A DNA stretch of 64,000 nucleotides from the NCBI GenBank assembly GCA_023105745.1, contig JALGQZ010000018.1, positions 11,421,338 through 11,485,337 on the forward strand, given 5' to 3'. A program made the translations under genes and the position numbers. The notes beneath the pieces were generated by a model that was not told the DNA's origin, did no database searches, and saw nothing but the letters and a program-made list of their open reading frames with translations. Positions within the stretch are counted from its first letter, which is position 1. Each line of letters opens with the position of its first letter. Origin of the DNA: Austropuccinia psidii (lineage: Eukaryota > Basidiomycota > Pucciniomycetes > Pucciniales > Sphaerophragmiaceae). Below, piece after piece: positions 11,520 to 23,200 of the stretch.

Positions 11520-12694
11520 TCAAAACTTCTTCAAGGCTTCTCTAAACTTAACAACCATGGCATCTTCATAAGCAACTGCCTCCCTGGCCAAAGAAGCAGT
11601 GGGCTCCCCTGGAATAGCACTCTTCATAGCCTTATCAACAAACACCTCGGTCAAAGCATCAACTTCAGCAAACAGGGAGGTGACCACCTTCTTGTTCACC
11701 CTTTTCTGATCAGTGAAGTTGCCAGTAGTATTCCAGTGGAGACGGTTTTCAAATATTGATTCAGGTTCTGGAGACATTGGGTCTCTAGAAGTGCTGGCCA
11801 CTGGTGGTTGGATATTGGTAGAGGTGGAGGCAAGTGTGGAGGGCCTGGTTGGGGATCTAATTGGAAGTTGAGGTGGTTGGGGGGACCTGATCACTACATT
11901 ATTGGTGGTACTGGCTTGGACTGGGGATTGTGAAGTGTATTGGATTCTTCTTTTCTGGATTGGGGTAGTCATTTCAAGCTCTTCTCCATCAATCTCATCA
12001 CTGCCTTCAGCATCAGTATCAATTTCATCTTGAACCACCAAATTTCTCTTCAATATTCCAAGCTTTCCATCTTTTCTGGTGACCAAAATGGGAACCTCTG
12101 GGGCCACTCCAATGGAATTTCCTTGGGGGTGAATTGATCCTCCAATGGCTGCCCAGGAACTGCTGGTATTATTCTATTGCTGGACACCTCTCATTCTAGA
12201 GCCAGTCACTGAAGAAGAAGAAAAGAAAACATAGAAGTCAGTAGACCAACAGGTCTATGGCCAATCAACTCACAATTAGAGTGACCAGAGGTGGCATCAG
12301 AGGTGGGAGGTTCATCAACAGGAGCTTCCAATCCAAATCTTCCACCCTTCTTGATGCTGATCCATAATCTTCTGGGATTTTCAGGAAAGCTATAGTGGGC
12401 TTGAGAACAATTTCTTTTTCCAAGATTGAAAAATTGACACCTGGTGGACCTAGCAGTAGCAGATTCCACACAAGGAATCCCTTTCCTCTTACTATTAGTT
12501 CAGGGTGGTTCAATAACTCTGACAGATTTAAAACCATTATAGGTTTTCTTGATGTCCCAAATCTCTGTAGGGGCCATACTCTCTTCAGAAAGCTCCCTCA
12601 AGTTATCAAAAACACCAGGACCATAAAGTACAGAAGGTGGGGAATCAGAGTGACTGGAATCACAAAGGGAAGTCAGCCTTGAACTCCTCTTCAA
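11520..12694 (-). pseudogene. Antisense accessory gene of element A, with one intron
   Basis: A spliced gene runs against the retrotransposon between integrase and the 3' LTR. Exon 1 is 12694-12274, the intron is 12273-12209 (65 nt, donor GTGAGT, acceptor after a TTCTTCTTCTTC tract), and exon 2 is 12208-11520. The frame is kept across the splice. Reading needs to pass only two in-frame stops, TGA at 12502-12500 and TAG at 12176-12174, giving about 369 codons. Visible parts are a small Cys motif (STRCQFFNLGKRNCSQ, with Phe where a CxxC might be expected), a basic IKKGGRFGLEAPVDEPP segment, an acidic stretch (DTDAEGSDEIDGEELE), a Pro/Ser-rich middle and a helical C-terminus. I recognise no catalytic domain. 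It resembles proteins I associate with rust-fungus retroelements, from memory only. The true start is uncertain. Confidence 0.7.
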
Positions 12695-12819
12695 GTCAAA
12701 ATTTCAAAGTCAAGACCAAGAGAATTATGGACAATTGCAAGTCAGCAAGACAATTATGGAAATTTGGAACTGCAAGAATGAGTTGAATCAAAGAAAATAG
12801 GAGGGAAAAATCAAGAAAG

Positions 12820-13230
12820 CACTGTTTCATAGGCCAAATTGGCCATTTTCATGCATTTGCGCACTTGTGCGCATTTTGGCTTCATTCTTCTTCAAAACAT
12901 CAAACCAATGTTTTATTAAATTCTTCAGCAAAATATGCCATTTTGACCATATTGGCATATTTGCGCATTTGGCGTCATTTCTCTTCGAAACCTTCAAAAA
13001 CCCATTCTTATTCAATTATTCACCAAATATGCCATTTTAATGATATGGGCATATCTGCGTATTTTTGAGCAATTTGCGCATTATGGCTATTTCAACTTCA
13101 AATCATGTGAAAAAGTCAAAAACACCAATTTCAATCAAAAATAATCAAAAACTTCATTATCTTGCATTTGTGCACCTTTGCACATTTTGCGCATTTTTGC
13201 GCATTTTGCACATTTTGGCCATTTTGACCA
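12820..13230. repeat. GCGCATTTT-rich tandem repeats in element A
   Basis: Runs of TTTGCGCATTTT and TTTGCACATTTT recur at about 12850-12880, 12955-12985, 13050-13085 and 13165-13215. Between them, a unit of about 105 bp is duplicated: the copies at about 12885-12975 and 12980-13065 share TTCAAAAAC, ATATGCCATTTT and GGCATAT. Long overlapping frames exist on both strands here, but their sequence is repeat-driven. The region lies upstream of the antisense gene and could hold its promoter, which is inference. Confidence 0.55.
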
Positions 13231-13658
13231 AAAAACCCATAAAACAACAATTTTGGGGAATAATTCAAGGACTTCTGAAATGGTCCAAGCAAGAAAAAAA
13301 GGGCAAGTTGGCCCAATCTCCAAATGAAGACAAAATTGATGGAATAGCAGTGGGTTCTTAGGACATGGACCTGAAATCACTTTTTATCATGAGCCATGAG
13401 GACTCAAGACAAAATGAGTGAAGAATTCTGCAATGAGAAGAAGATCAAAGAAATAGGAGAAAAAATTGATGAAGTGAAGAAGAATAAGAATCAAGACAAA
13501 GAAGAAGGACCTACAGGTTATGAAGCTGAAAGGGGTTGAAATTATGATTTATGAAGAGGAACTTTGAGAGATGAAAATTGGGAATTGGGGGGAAGAACAA
13601 ATCAGTTGGTCTTATCAAGAGTCATTACTTTTATGGTGCTCAGAGCTCACCACTTTCA

Positions 13659-13670
13659 AGAGGGGGATAA
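13659..13670 (+). promoter_or_regulatory. Polypurine tract of element A
   Basis: The purine run AGAGGGGGATAA lies immediately before the 3' LTR, which is where plus-strand DNA synthesis is primed in LTR retrotransposons. The position and composition are seen directly; the function is that of the family. Confidence 0.8.
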
Positions 13671-14395
13671 TGTCACAGCCATGGAGACAGGCAGGGCATT
13701 ACCACTCATTACTAATGGAGAATCTTCCAACACCTAATCAGCAAGGGGTTTCATGGAAGATTCACCAAATACAGTTCCAATCCTCAATACAGCTCAATAC
13801 AGGCAAAACCCAAATACAGGATTCACCAAATACAGGCCTGTCCTCAATACAGGCGCAAATACCTGTATTGATTCAAATAACTGTATTGGATACACCAATA
13901 CAGTTTCACATCTCAAATACAGGTTCCTCAATCATACAGTCATGGTTTCTCAACACTCAAACACCAGGATGGCACGTTTTCACAGATACCAGCCCCCTTT
14001 CACCCACCTGGGGGTTTTTCCCCCAGTTAATTAAAATATTGGATTTATTATTTAATACTATTTTATTTCACATTAAGAAATATTATTTTATTATTTATTA
14101 AGTTAGTCTTTGCCTTCCCTCACCTGTTCAGTAGAGTCCTGGTGGCCATATCCTTTATTAATCCTTTTCTCTTTTTTGAACAGGTTGAAACAGTGGTACA
14201 GGATTATTTGTGGTTGGCTCTTTATTATTGCTTTTGTTTTCCTCTCATATCTTTTTATGCTTATTATTTTATGACTAGGAATTTATCCTCTTAATCCATT
14301 ACTCTTATCAATTGAGTATTTCATTCTGAGCCCTCCATAAGTAAGTCTGTTCACTGAGTGCCAGGCCCTCTTCATTTAGAAGAGCCCCTGTGATA
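13671..14395 (+). repeat. 3' LTR of element A
   Basis: This 725 bp repeat matches 2247-2970, again with the CAATACAG cluster. It ends CTGTGATA and is followed directly by the target duplication TCAGT. The two LTRs differ at scattered positions and by a few single-base changes, so the insertion is not recent. This fits the many breaks in its genes. Confidence 0.92.
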
Positions 14396-14400
14396 TCAGT

Positions 14401-17400
14401 ATATAGCTAGACTTATCTATTTTTTCCTATATGATTTGATGCATAATTGACTTTTATTAACATGTATTTTACCAGAAGCAGGATCCACGGATGGGAAACT
14501 ATTTCTTTGAGTCAGCAAAATCCCATCCTCATGCACTGATAATTTATCTTCATTATGAATATTTTCCGCAGGAGGGTTGTTTTCTTCTGAAACCCAAAAT
14601 TTTCACTTTCCAGAATTTTTTCATGATGATTGGTTACATCTATGATTGCAGAGCTTAAATCTTGGTGAAAATTTGATGCATCAATTTGAGTCCCTTAGTT
14701 ATATCCAGTAGTGGAAGGGAAAATATTCTCTGATTTCCCATTATCAACTTCAGGAGCAACTGGAAAGGTTCTTTAATTTTCTTCTCCTTTATGATTTTAA
14801 TTTTTCAACTTCCTCTTGGAAGACATACCCTAGTTTGTATTGATTGTAAAATTGGATTCAGGAGGTAGTGTTTTTCCTGTTTTACTTCCAAAATTGAACA
14901 CCTAACCTATAAGAGAGGATATTTTACTAGTTTCAATATTAATCTTGGTAAACACAAAATTAACAATAGAAACTAGGACTTGACTGGAATTTGGAGCTTA
15001 TCCTGTACATATTGAGGAAGAAACTTATCTTTGGACAAGTCTTCTAATTTTGGGGCTATTTTTGAAGGATCATTAAACAAAATCCCCCTTGAGATAACTT
15101 CTATTTCAGAACCGAATAGAATTTCATCAGATAATTGGGATTCAGAATCCCAATGAACATGTGGTGTTTATCAGCTTATTTTTTCATTAATTTCATTAGT
15201 TGATAAGCTGATAATAATAATTAAGCTAAAGCTCAATTAAAGAAAAGCAACATACTTTGAGGAAATTTTGAAGGTGTATTGGGGATGACTTCACCAATGT
15301 AAATGATACTTTTGTTTAATAAATACTCAATATTTAAAGCCTTATGAGCACTTTTCTTTAATGAGGACCCTAATTGGAGCTTTCAATATCAGTGTTCATA
15401 TTGAGAATAACAAGTAGTTGTAGATACAAGTTATACAAGTTCTTAAAGAGACAGTATTTTAATTGATGGAGCGTTTTTGGCATCATAATAAAGGGCTTGA
15501 GCTCCAAGATAAAAATCCATCTAAAGAGCTCCCCTTTCATATTATCAATTCTGAGACAAGAAATGATCAGAATGTGATTATTGAAGCTTTCTGAAATATT
15601 CTCACCCATATAGTATCTTGGAATCCATGTAAGGTCTTTACAAATCTAATCCTATATATTCTTTTTGTCCTTGAAGATTTAAGCTAATGAGATATGGATT
15701 AATTTAATGCTGAATAAATGTCACCAAGATTTTAATTCCTGTTCAGAGCTACCACAGATTTCTATGATCACTTTGAGAAATATATATATTAAGCAAAGGC
15801 AAATTCTTGAATGTTTTTTTGGATCTATTGATGTTTCCTTTTGAGGTTTCAGAAATTGAAACTTACAAAAACCACATTATCGGAATAGATTTTCATCCGG
15901 AAATAAATTTTATCATGATCCCATTTGGCTATTAAGACCTTTTTTCAATAGATAGAATTAATAAATTATTCATGATCCCTATAGGAACTAATATTATCTT
16001 ATAGAAAAGCGTTTTGTAAAGACATTTTGACCATAGCTACAAGTCAAAGCTATTTCCTAACATGCATGTGAAAGGTGTTCCTCTTTTCCAAAATATATGA
16101 ATCCAATAATTCTATTTATACCCTTGGGATATTTAGATTAATGAATATTGCACAAAAAATAAATTATTCTCCAGAACTTTCTCTCTTAAAGACCTCAATT
16201 CCCTCAAATAGTATCCTGATAAGCCTTCTTAAATTTAAAATTTCCCTTTTGAGCCTGATCAATCCTAATTATATGATCATTTAGACCAGCATATCTGATC
16301 TGAGCTCTCATTTTATTTTTTTCATATACAATCCAGAGGGCAACTTATTATCAAGCCCACTCTTTGGGATAGCTTTTTTGAAAGTGAAATTGGTACCCAG
16401 AAATTGGGGAAAGGATTGAGACTGCTATCCCCAAAGGGTCTCATACATAATGGTACCTCACCACAGGACTTCACTTGGTAAACACTCCCCCCATGATACA
16501 AAAAACTGCGACAATTACCAGTGAAAACTTCTAATCGTACAGCCTTCCAATTTCTCAATCCTTGACCTCTACCATGGAATTATTAGAGCAAAAGAGGCCC
16601 TTCAATCTAGATAAATCTCATAAACGTCAATCCAAATATGATATTTATATAATAAAATGATCCATTTATTCTACATTTGACGATTCTCCTTGTTTTTTGT
16701 ATCATCATAAACAGTGCACCCTCATTACTGACCCATATAAATATTATTACTCCACTTGACATAAAATTAAATATATTTCCTCTGGACAAATACTCATTTT
16801 CCAATGTTTTAACTCTATAGGGCCGCTGGAGTCAGCTCCAATTCCTGAATTCATGTAATCAAGTACTCTGGACAAGTTCACACAACGGTGGGCTAAAAAT
16901 ACTTTTACTAATTAACAAGAAATGTTCTCACTCACAGAATAATTTTCACTTTTAATTTTACTGATATGGTCAGCGTATAAGCCCTCAGGAGCTTTCACAG
17001 GGACGGTCAAGAAAAAAGAAGTTTGGATGCAGGTTTAGTCTCAGGGGCTCATTTACTTCTATCAGTAACTCATACCATACACCTTTAGTCTTTATTGTGT
17101 TATTATACCCAAAGTGGTGCTCATTCTGATAAGTTTCAAATTCATTGCCTCAACCTCTATATCTATCTTCTCTCTCTTCCACTAGAATTCCTGGAAAAAT
17201 AATCAAGCATCCACAACGCCATAATTAAATTCAAAATATTTTCTGGTTTGATGAGAGATAACAAGCCCAACTGGAAGTATTAATGAAGTCAAACTTTTAG
17301 GAAAATCAGATTTTAAGCTGGATCTACAGCCAAGAAGATACTTTTACCACTAGAAAAGAACTTCATAGGTACCAAGGATAACTATCAATCAGGGGAAAAA

Positions 17401-19523
17401 ACAGAAATAACAACTGGAATACTCTGTACATATTTTAAAAAAGAGCAAGCGGACTCATAATAGCCAAACAAATACAAACGTAAAGAATATTAACATATTC
17501 TTTGCATACCCAGACTCAACTGAGTCAGGATATCTAAGCCACAATTTTGGTTCCATTTACAAGAAATGTGAGTACAGCTTTCCACTTTAGCATATGGCTG
17601 GCCAAAGATGAAACTGGTGACACCTTCCCATGAGCCTGTTTTTATATGGATCTAGAGAATGATGCCGGATATGTATGGGTCCTTCAAAAACTCAAAAACC
17701 AATTCAAACCATTAATATATCCCAATTTTATCTTTGAAAATCTTTGACCATCTCTAAATTTCTTCATTGAATTGGTCCTTTCCAGATCAATACAGAATTA
17801 TGTCACATGGAAAATTAGAAGAGATTTCACCCAAATTGCTTCAGATATTCTCAAAATTATTATTTTAAGTATGATCACACATACTGGAATATACTTTTAA
17901 TCTCTAAAAAAATGAGTAGTATTATCAAAGTCTTGAGGAACTCAAAGAGAATCAAAATAAACACTCACGTTCATGGGCTTATATATAAAACAACCTTCTC
18001 CTATTAAGAGGAGAGCTTTCAACTGCTTGGGGAATCCATAATCCTCATATTTTGAATCATTCCAATTTTTTTGGATATGAAGACTTTGAAATAGACTATT
18101 TAATTAATAATCTTAATTTAGAGCTTTTGACTTGATTACAAAATTTCAAAACAGAGATTGATCTTTAATTTAAACAAACCCACAATAATATTGGAAAGCA
18201 AAGAGTCATAAACTTCACCAATTTCTCCCCAAATTTCAAGTGGTTAATTGTTAATATATCCATAAAATCAATCAAATTTCTGAAGAAAAATTCCAAAACC
18301 TCTAATACAAGTCAAAATTTATCCATACTCAAAGACACTTGTAAATGGAATGTAAATTGCTTTCTCACATTAAATTTAAAAGCTTCTCGATGCTAGGGAA
18401 GCATCGAAATTGAATATTTACCTCTAAAATGTAATCTCATTCATGATCCTATAGAGTTAGGTCCCATTTTATCCATAATATTTGAAATATTATAGATGTT
18501 AGGATCACATTTGACAGGTCATTTACTCTAATTCACAATGGTACTTGTAAGAATAAAGAGAAAATATTCTAAATAAAACTGATGAAATTGAATTACCATT
18601 AATACAATTTCTAATGAAATTGAGGAATTACTGAGATTTAAACACGAGACCATTAATATTTGTCGCCGATAAAAATCTGTAATTTCACCTTGTAGGCCAT
18701 CACTGAAAGGTAAAAGGGAAAAGTCTACCAAAAGGCCTCTATTAAATTTTTAAATAAAGCATAAAGTCATCAATTTCCAGGAACAATTGGATTCTTTAAA
18801 ATATTACTAGAGCTACCGTTCTTCCTAAGTCTCAATCCATGAGGTCCAAAAAGTGCTTATCGACAAGAAAAGACACAATAAAATATGATGAAAATATCAC
18901 CAAAAATAAACACAAATTCTTGGAATGATAAAGGAGAATTAGAAATAAAACTGAGATCCCCAATAGATAAAATTTATGGAAAGTTCCAGTTATTAGTGGA
19001 TAAATATTCATAAATTAATGAATCCCTTACAAATATTCCACTTTATTATACTATCTATATTGATAAGATACATCCATCAGTCATGCACAAGCTTATTGCC
19101 AATAATTTCAATCCACCTTCAGATAAAATTTTTTTTTTCATGAAATGGAAAAATAATATTCACTTTCAATAGCGCAGGAGGGTAATGGTTGGAGAGGGGT
19201 CAGGAAGTATGTGGTAGAAAGAACTAACAGGAACTGTCATCATTACAGCCAAATATTGGGGCGAGAAGTGAAAATGGGTACGATATGAGATAATATAGTG
19301 GCTAGAATAATTTCAAGAATGTAAAATTGGCTGAATAAAAGAGGCCATGGCCCAATTTTGACAAATATGGAGAAATTCCCATTCATATTTTTTCATCTGG
19401 ATCAAAAGAGCCTGTTAGGATTACTGTATTAATTAGCTACAAAATTCAATATTTGAAGCTAAAGCTATTAGAATGACACAGTAAAATGATTATAAATTTA
19501 AAGAAAAGCCTTCATATATATTA
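14401..19523. other. AT-rich DNA, no gene seen
   Basis: Only short frames with no protein-like composition occur on either strand. The one clear structure is a perfect 12 bp inverted repeat, TTATCAGCTTAT at 15168-15179 and ATAAGCTGATAA at 15203-15214, separated by 23 bp. Old, unrecognisable transposon remnants are likely but cannot be shown from the sequence alone. Confidence 0.5.
15168..15214. repeat. Perfect 12 bp inverted repeat (hairpin)
   Basis: The left arm TTATCAGCTTAT and right arm ATAAGCTGATAA pair without mismatch around a 23 nt AT-rich loop. There is no T-tract terminator context and no adjoining gene, so it is recorded only as a structure. Confidence 0.6.
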
Positions 19524-20254
19524 AGGGGTTTGGTAAACCCATGTAAGCGATTGGGTAAATAACTGTAAGCCCTCACGTGTTTTTGCCATAAATTGGTAAA
19601 AACACATAAGGGGTATTTTTTAAATGAAATGTAGATATTTATGGAGTTTTTCATGCCATTTTTGGCATTGTTAATGCTATTTATGGAATTTCTGATTCCA
19701 TTTATGGCACTTTCAAGGCCATTAATGGAATCTATATGTCATTCTTGATGCCATTTATGCCATTATTATGTCATTGGTGATGCCATAAATGGAATTTTTA
19801 ACTTACACTGATGCTTTAAATTAAATTTTTAATTACATTTATGTCATAAATGGAATTTTCAATTCACTTACAAACATGAAAAAAAAAAACATAAAATGAG
19901 GACTTTTTGGGCCTACAATTGTCACAGCAAAAAGAAAACCCAAAATTGTGGGCTTCAGGTTTTTTATTCTCAAGATTCTTCCCTTTATTTTTAAAAAAGA
20001 TTAGGGAAATTCATAAGTGGGAACATTTTCAATGAATTTTTTCTAACAAAACAGGCCATTTTTCCAAATTGGCCAAAATAGAGAAATTGGGAAACAAAAA
20101 AATTGAAAAAAGCTGAGGATATTTAAATCCCATTTAAAAAAAAGGCAAAAAAAATTAAAAAAAATTCTCAAAACTAAGCTTGAGGAATTTTTTTTAAAAA
20201 AATAGGCCACTTACATGTTTTTACTAAAAGCTTACGTGTGTTTACCAACACCCT
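19524..20254. mobile_element. Non-autonomous DNA transposon (MITE-like), copy 1
   Basis: A 731 bp element with terminal inverted repeats. The left end is AGGGGTTTGGTAAAC continuing to ATGTAAGC; the right end, reverse-complemented, is AGGGTGTTGGTAAAC continuing to CGTAAGC. They match at 21 of 25 positions. The interior holds many short variants of ATTTATGGCATT and ATGGAATTT (19638-19860) and a CCTACAATTGTCAC segment also present in copy 2. There is no transposase frame. The flanking AT-rich DNA shows no convincing exact target duplication. The superfamily cannot be assigned from what is visible. Confidence 0.75.
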
Positions 20255-23200
20255 ATATTTATAATGGTAATGAGTATTTTGAGACATTTTGTTGAATCAA
20301 TATTTAAGCTTTAACAGCTAAATCCTATGGCTAAAGATATTTTTGAAATATTTTTACTATGTTTGGATATAAAAATTTATTATAAAAGGATCAATCTACA
20401 TGAAAACCATTATTTAAGCCATTTTGAGGTGTCCCAAAGGTAATTTCAGTCTTCCATGTCTGAACTAATGGAAATGTGAGTTGACTTTAATCACCTTTGG
20501 TTGGGACTACTCAATACAATCATTTTTGTACCCCAATTGGCTACAGGAACCTTTTAGGCATGAATATGGTTCCATTTTCCCAAAGTAAGGTGAAAGGTTA
20601 TAGTTTCTATCACAACAGGAGTTTTATTCACCAGTGGGGAATACCTATAGTGTCTTAAGAAGATCTTTTGCTACTCTATTCCCTTTTTTGGGAAGGCCAG
20701 ACCTTCATTTGGTGCCTTATTGGCTCATAAACTGTGGCTTAAACCCAATACAGGAATCAAAAGGAGAAATTTTCCACAATGGAGGTTATTCAGAATTATG
20801 AGAAAGTGAGAAACATGTCTGAACTCTCTTAAAAGCTCAAGCCTTTAGCTCTAAGTACCTCAGACCCTTTATAAATGATGGTTCGGGAGTCATTTCACTT
20901 CTAAAAATCTACAAGTTTCATATGTCCCAACAGGCAGGAATTTTTCCAATACTTTTATCTCATTCATTTTAGGTAATATAAGTCTCAAAAAGATCTATAG
21001 ATGTGATCCTTTCTCAGATCTTCAAGATGAATTCCTATTATCATGTCTTGCCACAAATATAATCATTTACGTATTTTTACACTTTGATAATGTAAGGCTA
21101 AATACCTTATATTTGGAATATTTCAGAAAGTTGTTAAATACACGCTTCATGAAGGTCTAAAGCTTGGGATCTCTAAGATATCTTGAATTTTTTCATTTTT
21201 CAAGGATGCTTGTATTCTTTATTTTTAGGAAACAGAATTTATGGTATTTCTTCTATAATGATTGCTTTCTCAAAAATCTATCTTTTGATGTATAAGGGCT
21301 CCAGACATATAAGTAGTACCATTGGATATCCCTCCTTGAGATATTCAATAACTACACTCTTTCTATAGAATTTCCTTTACTGTTTAAGCTTTTATGCAGG
21401 GCTTAAATAAAGGCTTCCCTTTATTCTTTCAATATAGGTAATTGTAATAATTCCACATCTTAGAAACTTATTCTTCAGTATTTATTCAAATGATATGTTC
21501 TAATATAGTGGGACTTACTCTATCTTCCTTCATCTTTAATTAGAAGTATTGGATCAGTAATCTAGCTTCCTGAGTTTGACTCTAGTTTCTATACCTTTTT
21601 GTGATATATTTTTCTCATGCTTATGATCTTGTTTTGAGTAACAGGCTGACAGAACCACCCACCACAAAAATTCCCTCCAAAATTCTTTAGCCTATTTGGA
21701 GCTTCCATTGTGTAAGCAATTCTTTTGGGTAATTTTAATGGAAAAATTTGATATTAGTTATTTTCAAAGGAAATGAGATTGGGAATTTAAATAATTGCAA
21801 AATTTCAATCAAAGTGTCCTGGGGAATATTCACATCAGTTGGTATCAAAGTGGAAAACATGAAATTCCTCATCAATAACATTTTTATCTAGAAAATTTAT
21901 CTGCTTATTTCATTTTGATTTGTTTTTCAACGTATCTGAGACCAACCACCCATTTGGTGTGGACTTATGAATCACTAGGATAAGTTGATTTATCCAATTT
22001 CCAGAAAATGCTTAAAGGTTTACCTGTCGCCACGTCTTTATATGTAGATTCAGATGTAAATCTTTTGTGGATTCATGGAAATATCATTGCGCAAAACTAA
22101 TTTAAATATGAGAGTTATCCCAATTACTGAAAACCACAATGATGAGTTTTAATTGAAAAATGAAGTTTGAAATTTGGAAGATGCACATGAGAGGTGACCT
22201 TGGAAGATCTATTGTACTTGAAGTACTTTCAAATTTGGATAAGTTTCAGTATTACTCAAAAGTAATTTTTAGTAATAATATGTAAAGTTATTTCACGTTA
22301 CTGAGCTAGTCCTGAAACAAAGCCTTGGAATTTTATGGTATATATTATTTAACTTATAACAGGCTGATTTTTTGAATATCTTATTAAAAGCAGCGCAAAT
22401 TGATACTTTTAATAAGCTGTCTTTAAATTCAATACCTTGGAAATTCTCATGGAAGCTCCTTTTACTGAATATTGAAATTCAATAAAGAAAAAAGTCTTAT
22501 TTTTGAATTTTTAAAATCTCATCATCCTGAAAGATATTCTCAATGGATCAATTGTTTCTGTCTTAAACTAGTTTCTGATTATATGAAGTAAAAGATACTC
22601 CCAAATTTATCCAAACAAAATTAAAACCAAAAAAGAAAATTGATCATTTAACCTTAAAGATGCATTCCAAATCTATTCAAAATATTTTTAGATATCTTAT
22701 AAGATGACAGGGAATGGATTTTTGATTACTTTCATAATCTTCTATCTCTTATTTTCCAATATTTTCTGAGAGTGTTCTCATAAATTCTAGTTCCATTGAG
22801 AGATTATGACTCAATTTAGGTTTCCCCTAAGTGGTATATCGAGGATTGAAGTCTCTAAATGATTCATCCTTTTGAAGAAAAATAATGTAAAGAGGCTCTT
22901 AATACTTTTTAATTTAAATTTTTTTTTATTTTTTCTAAGATCTGTTTCTTGAAGTTCAAAATATTGATATTTCTGGAGAAATTAGTTGAGATAGTGTAAG
23001 CAATTATGTTTTGTAAAGTTCTATTTTCTTTTATAATAATCTTATTTCTCCCTTTTTCATTCCATAATTATTATGATCACTGTTATATCTAACACAAAAG
23101 CGTGAGATTCTAATCTTTTTTGACATCATTATTATCAATTAAAACGTACAAATTTGATATTCTTTAGTTAGAAATCTCTACATCCTTCATCTTATACAGT

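Larger units (their letters stand above)
2247..14395 (+). mobile_element. Gypsy element A: decayed chromovirus LTR retrotransposon
   Basis: A full-length Ty3/Gypsy element bounded by two near-identical LTRs (2247-2970 and 13671-14395). It is flanked by the 5 bp target duplication TCAGT (2242-2246 and 14396-14400). The LTR ends form a short inverted repeat, TGTCACAG at the start and CTGTGATA at the end (CTGTGAAA in the 5' copy). The order inside is leader, gag, protease, reverse transcriptase, RNase H, integrase with chromodomain, an antisense accessory gene, polypurine tract and 3' LTR, as in chromoviruses. Frameshifts, stops and a nested solo LTR show that it is dead. No tRNA-type primer site starting with TGG follows the 5' LTR. 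Confidence 0.93.

Noticed and set aside
12827..13380. Several overlapping frames on both strands
   Set aside because: They are produced by GCGCATTTT repeats and contradict each other.
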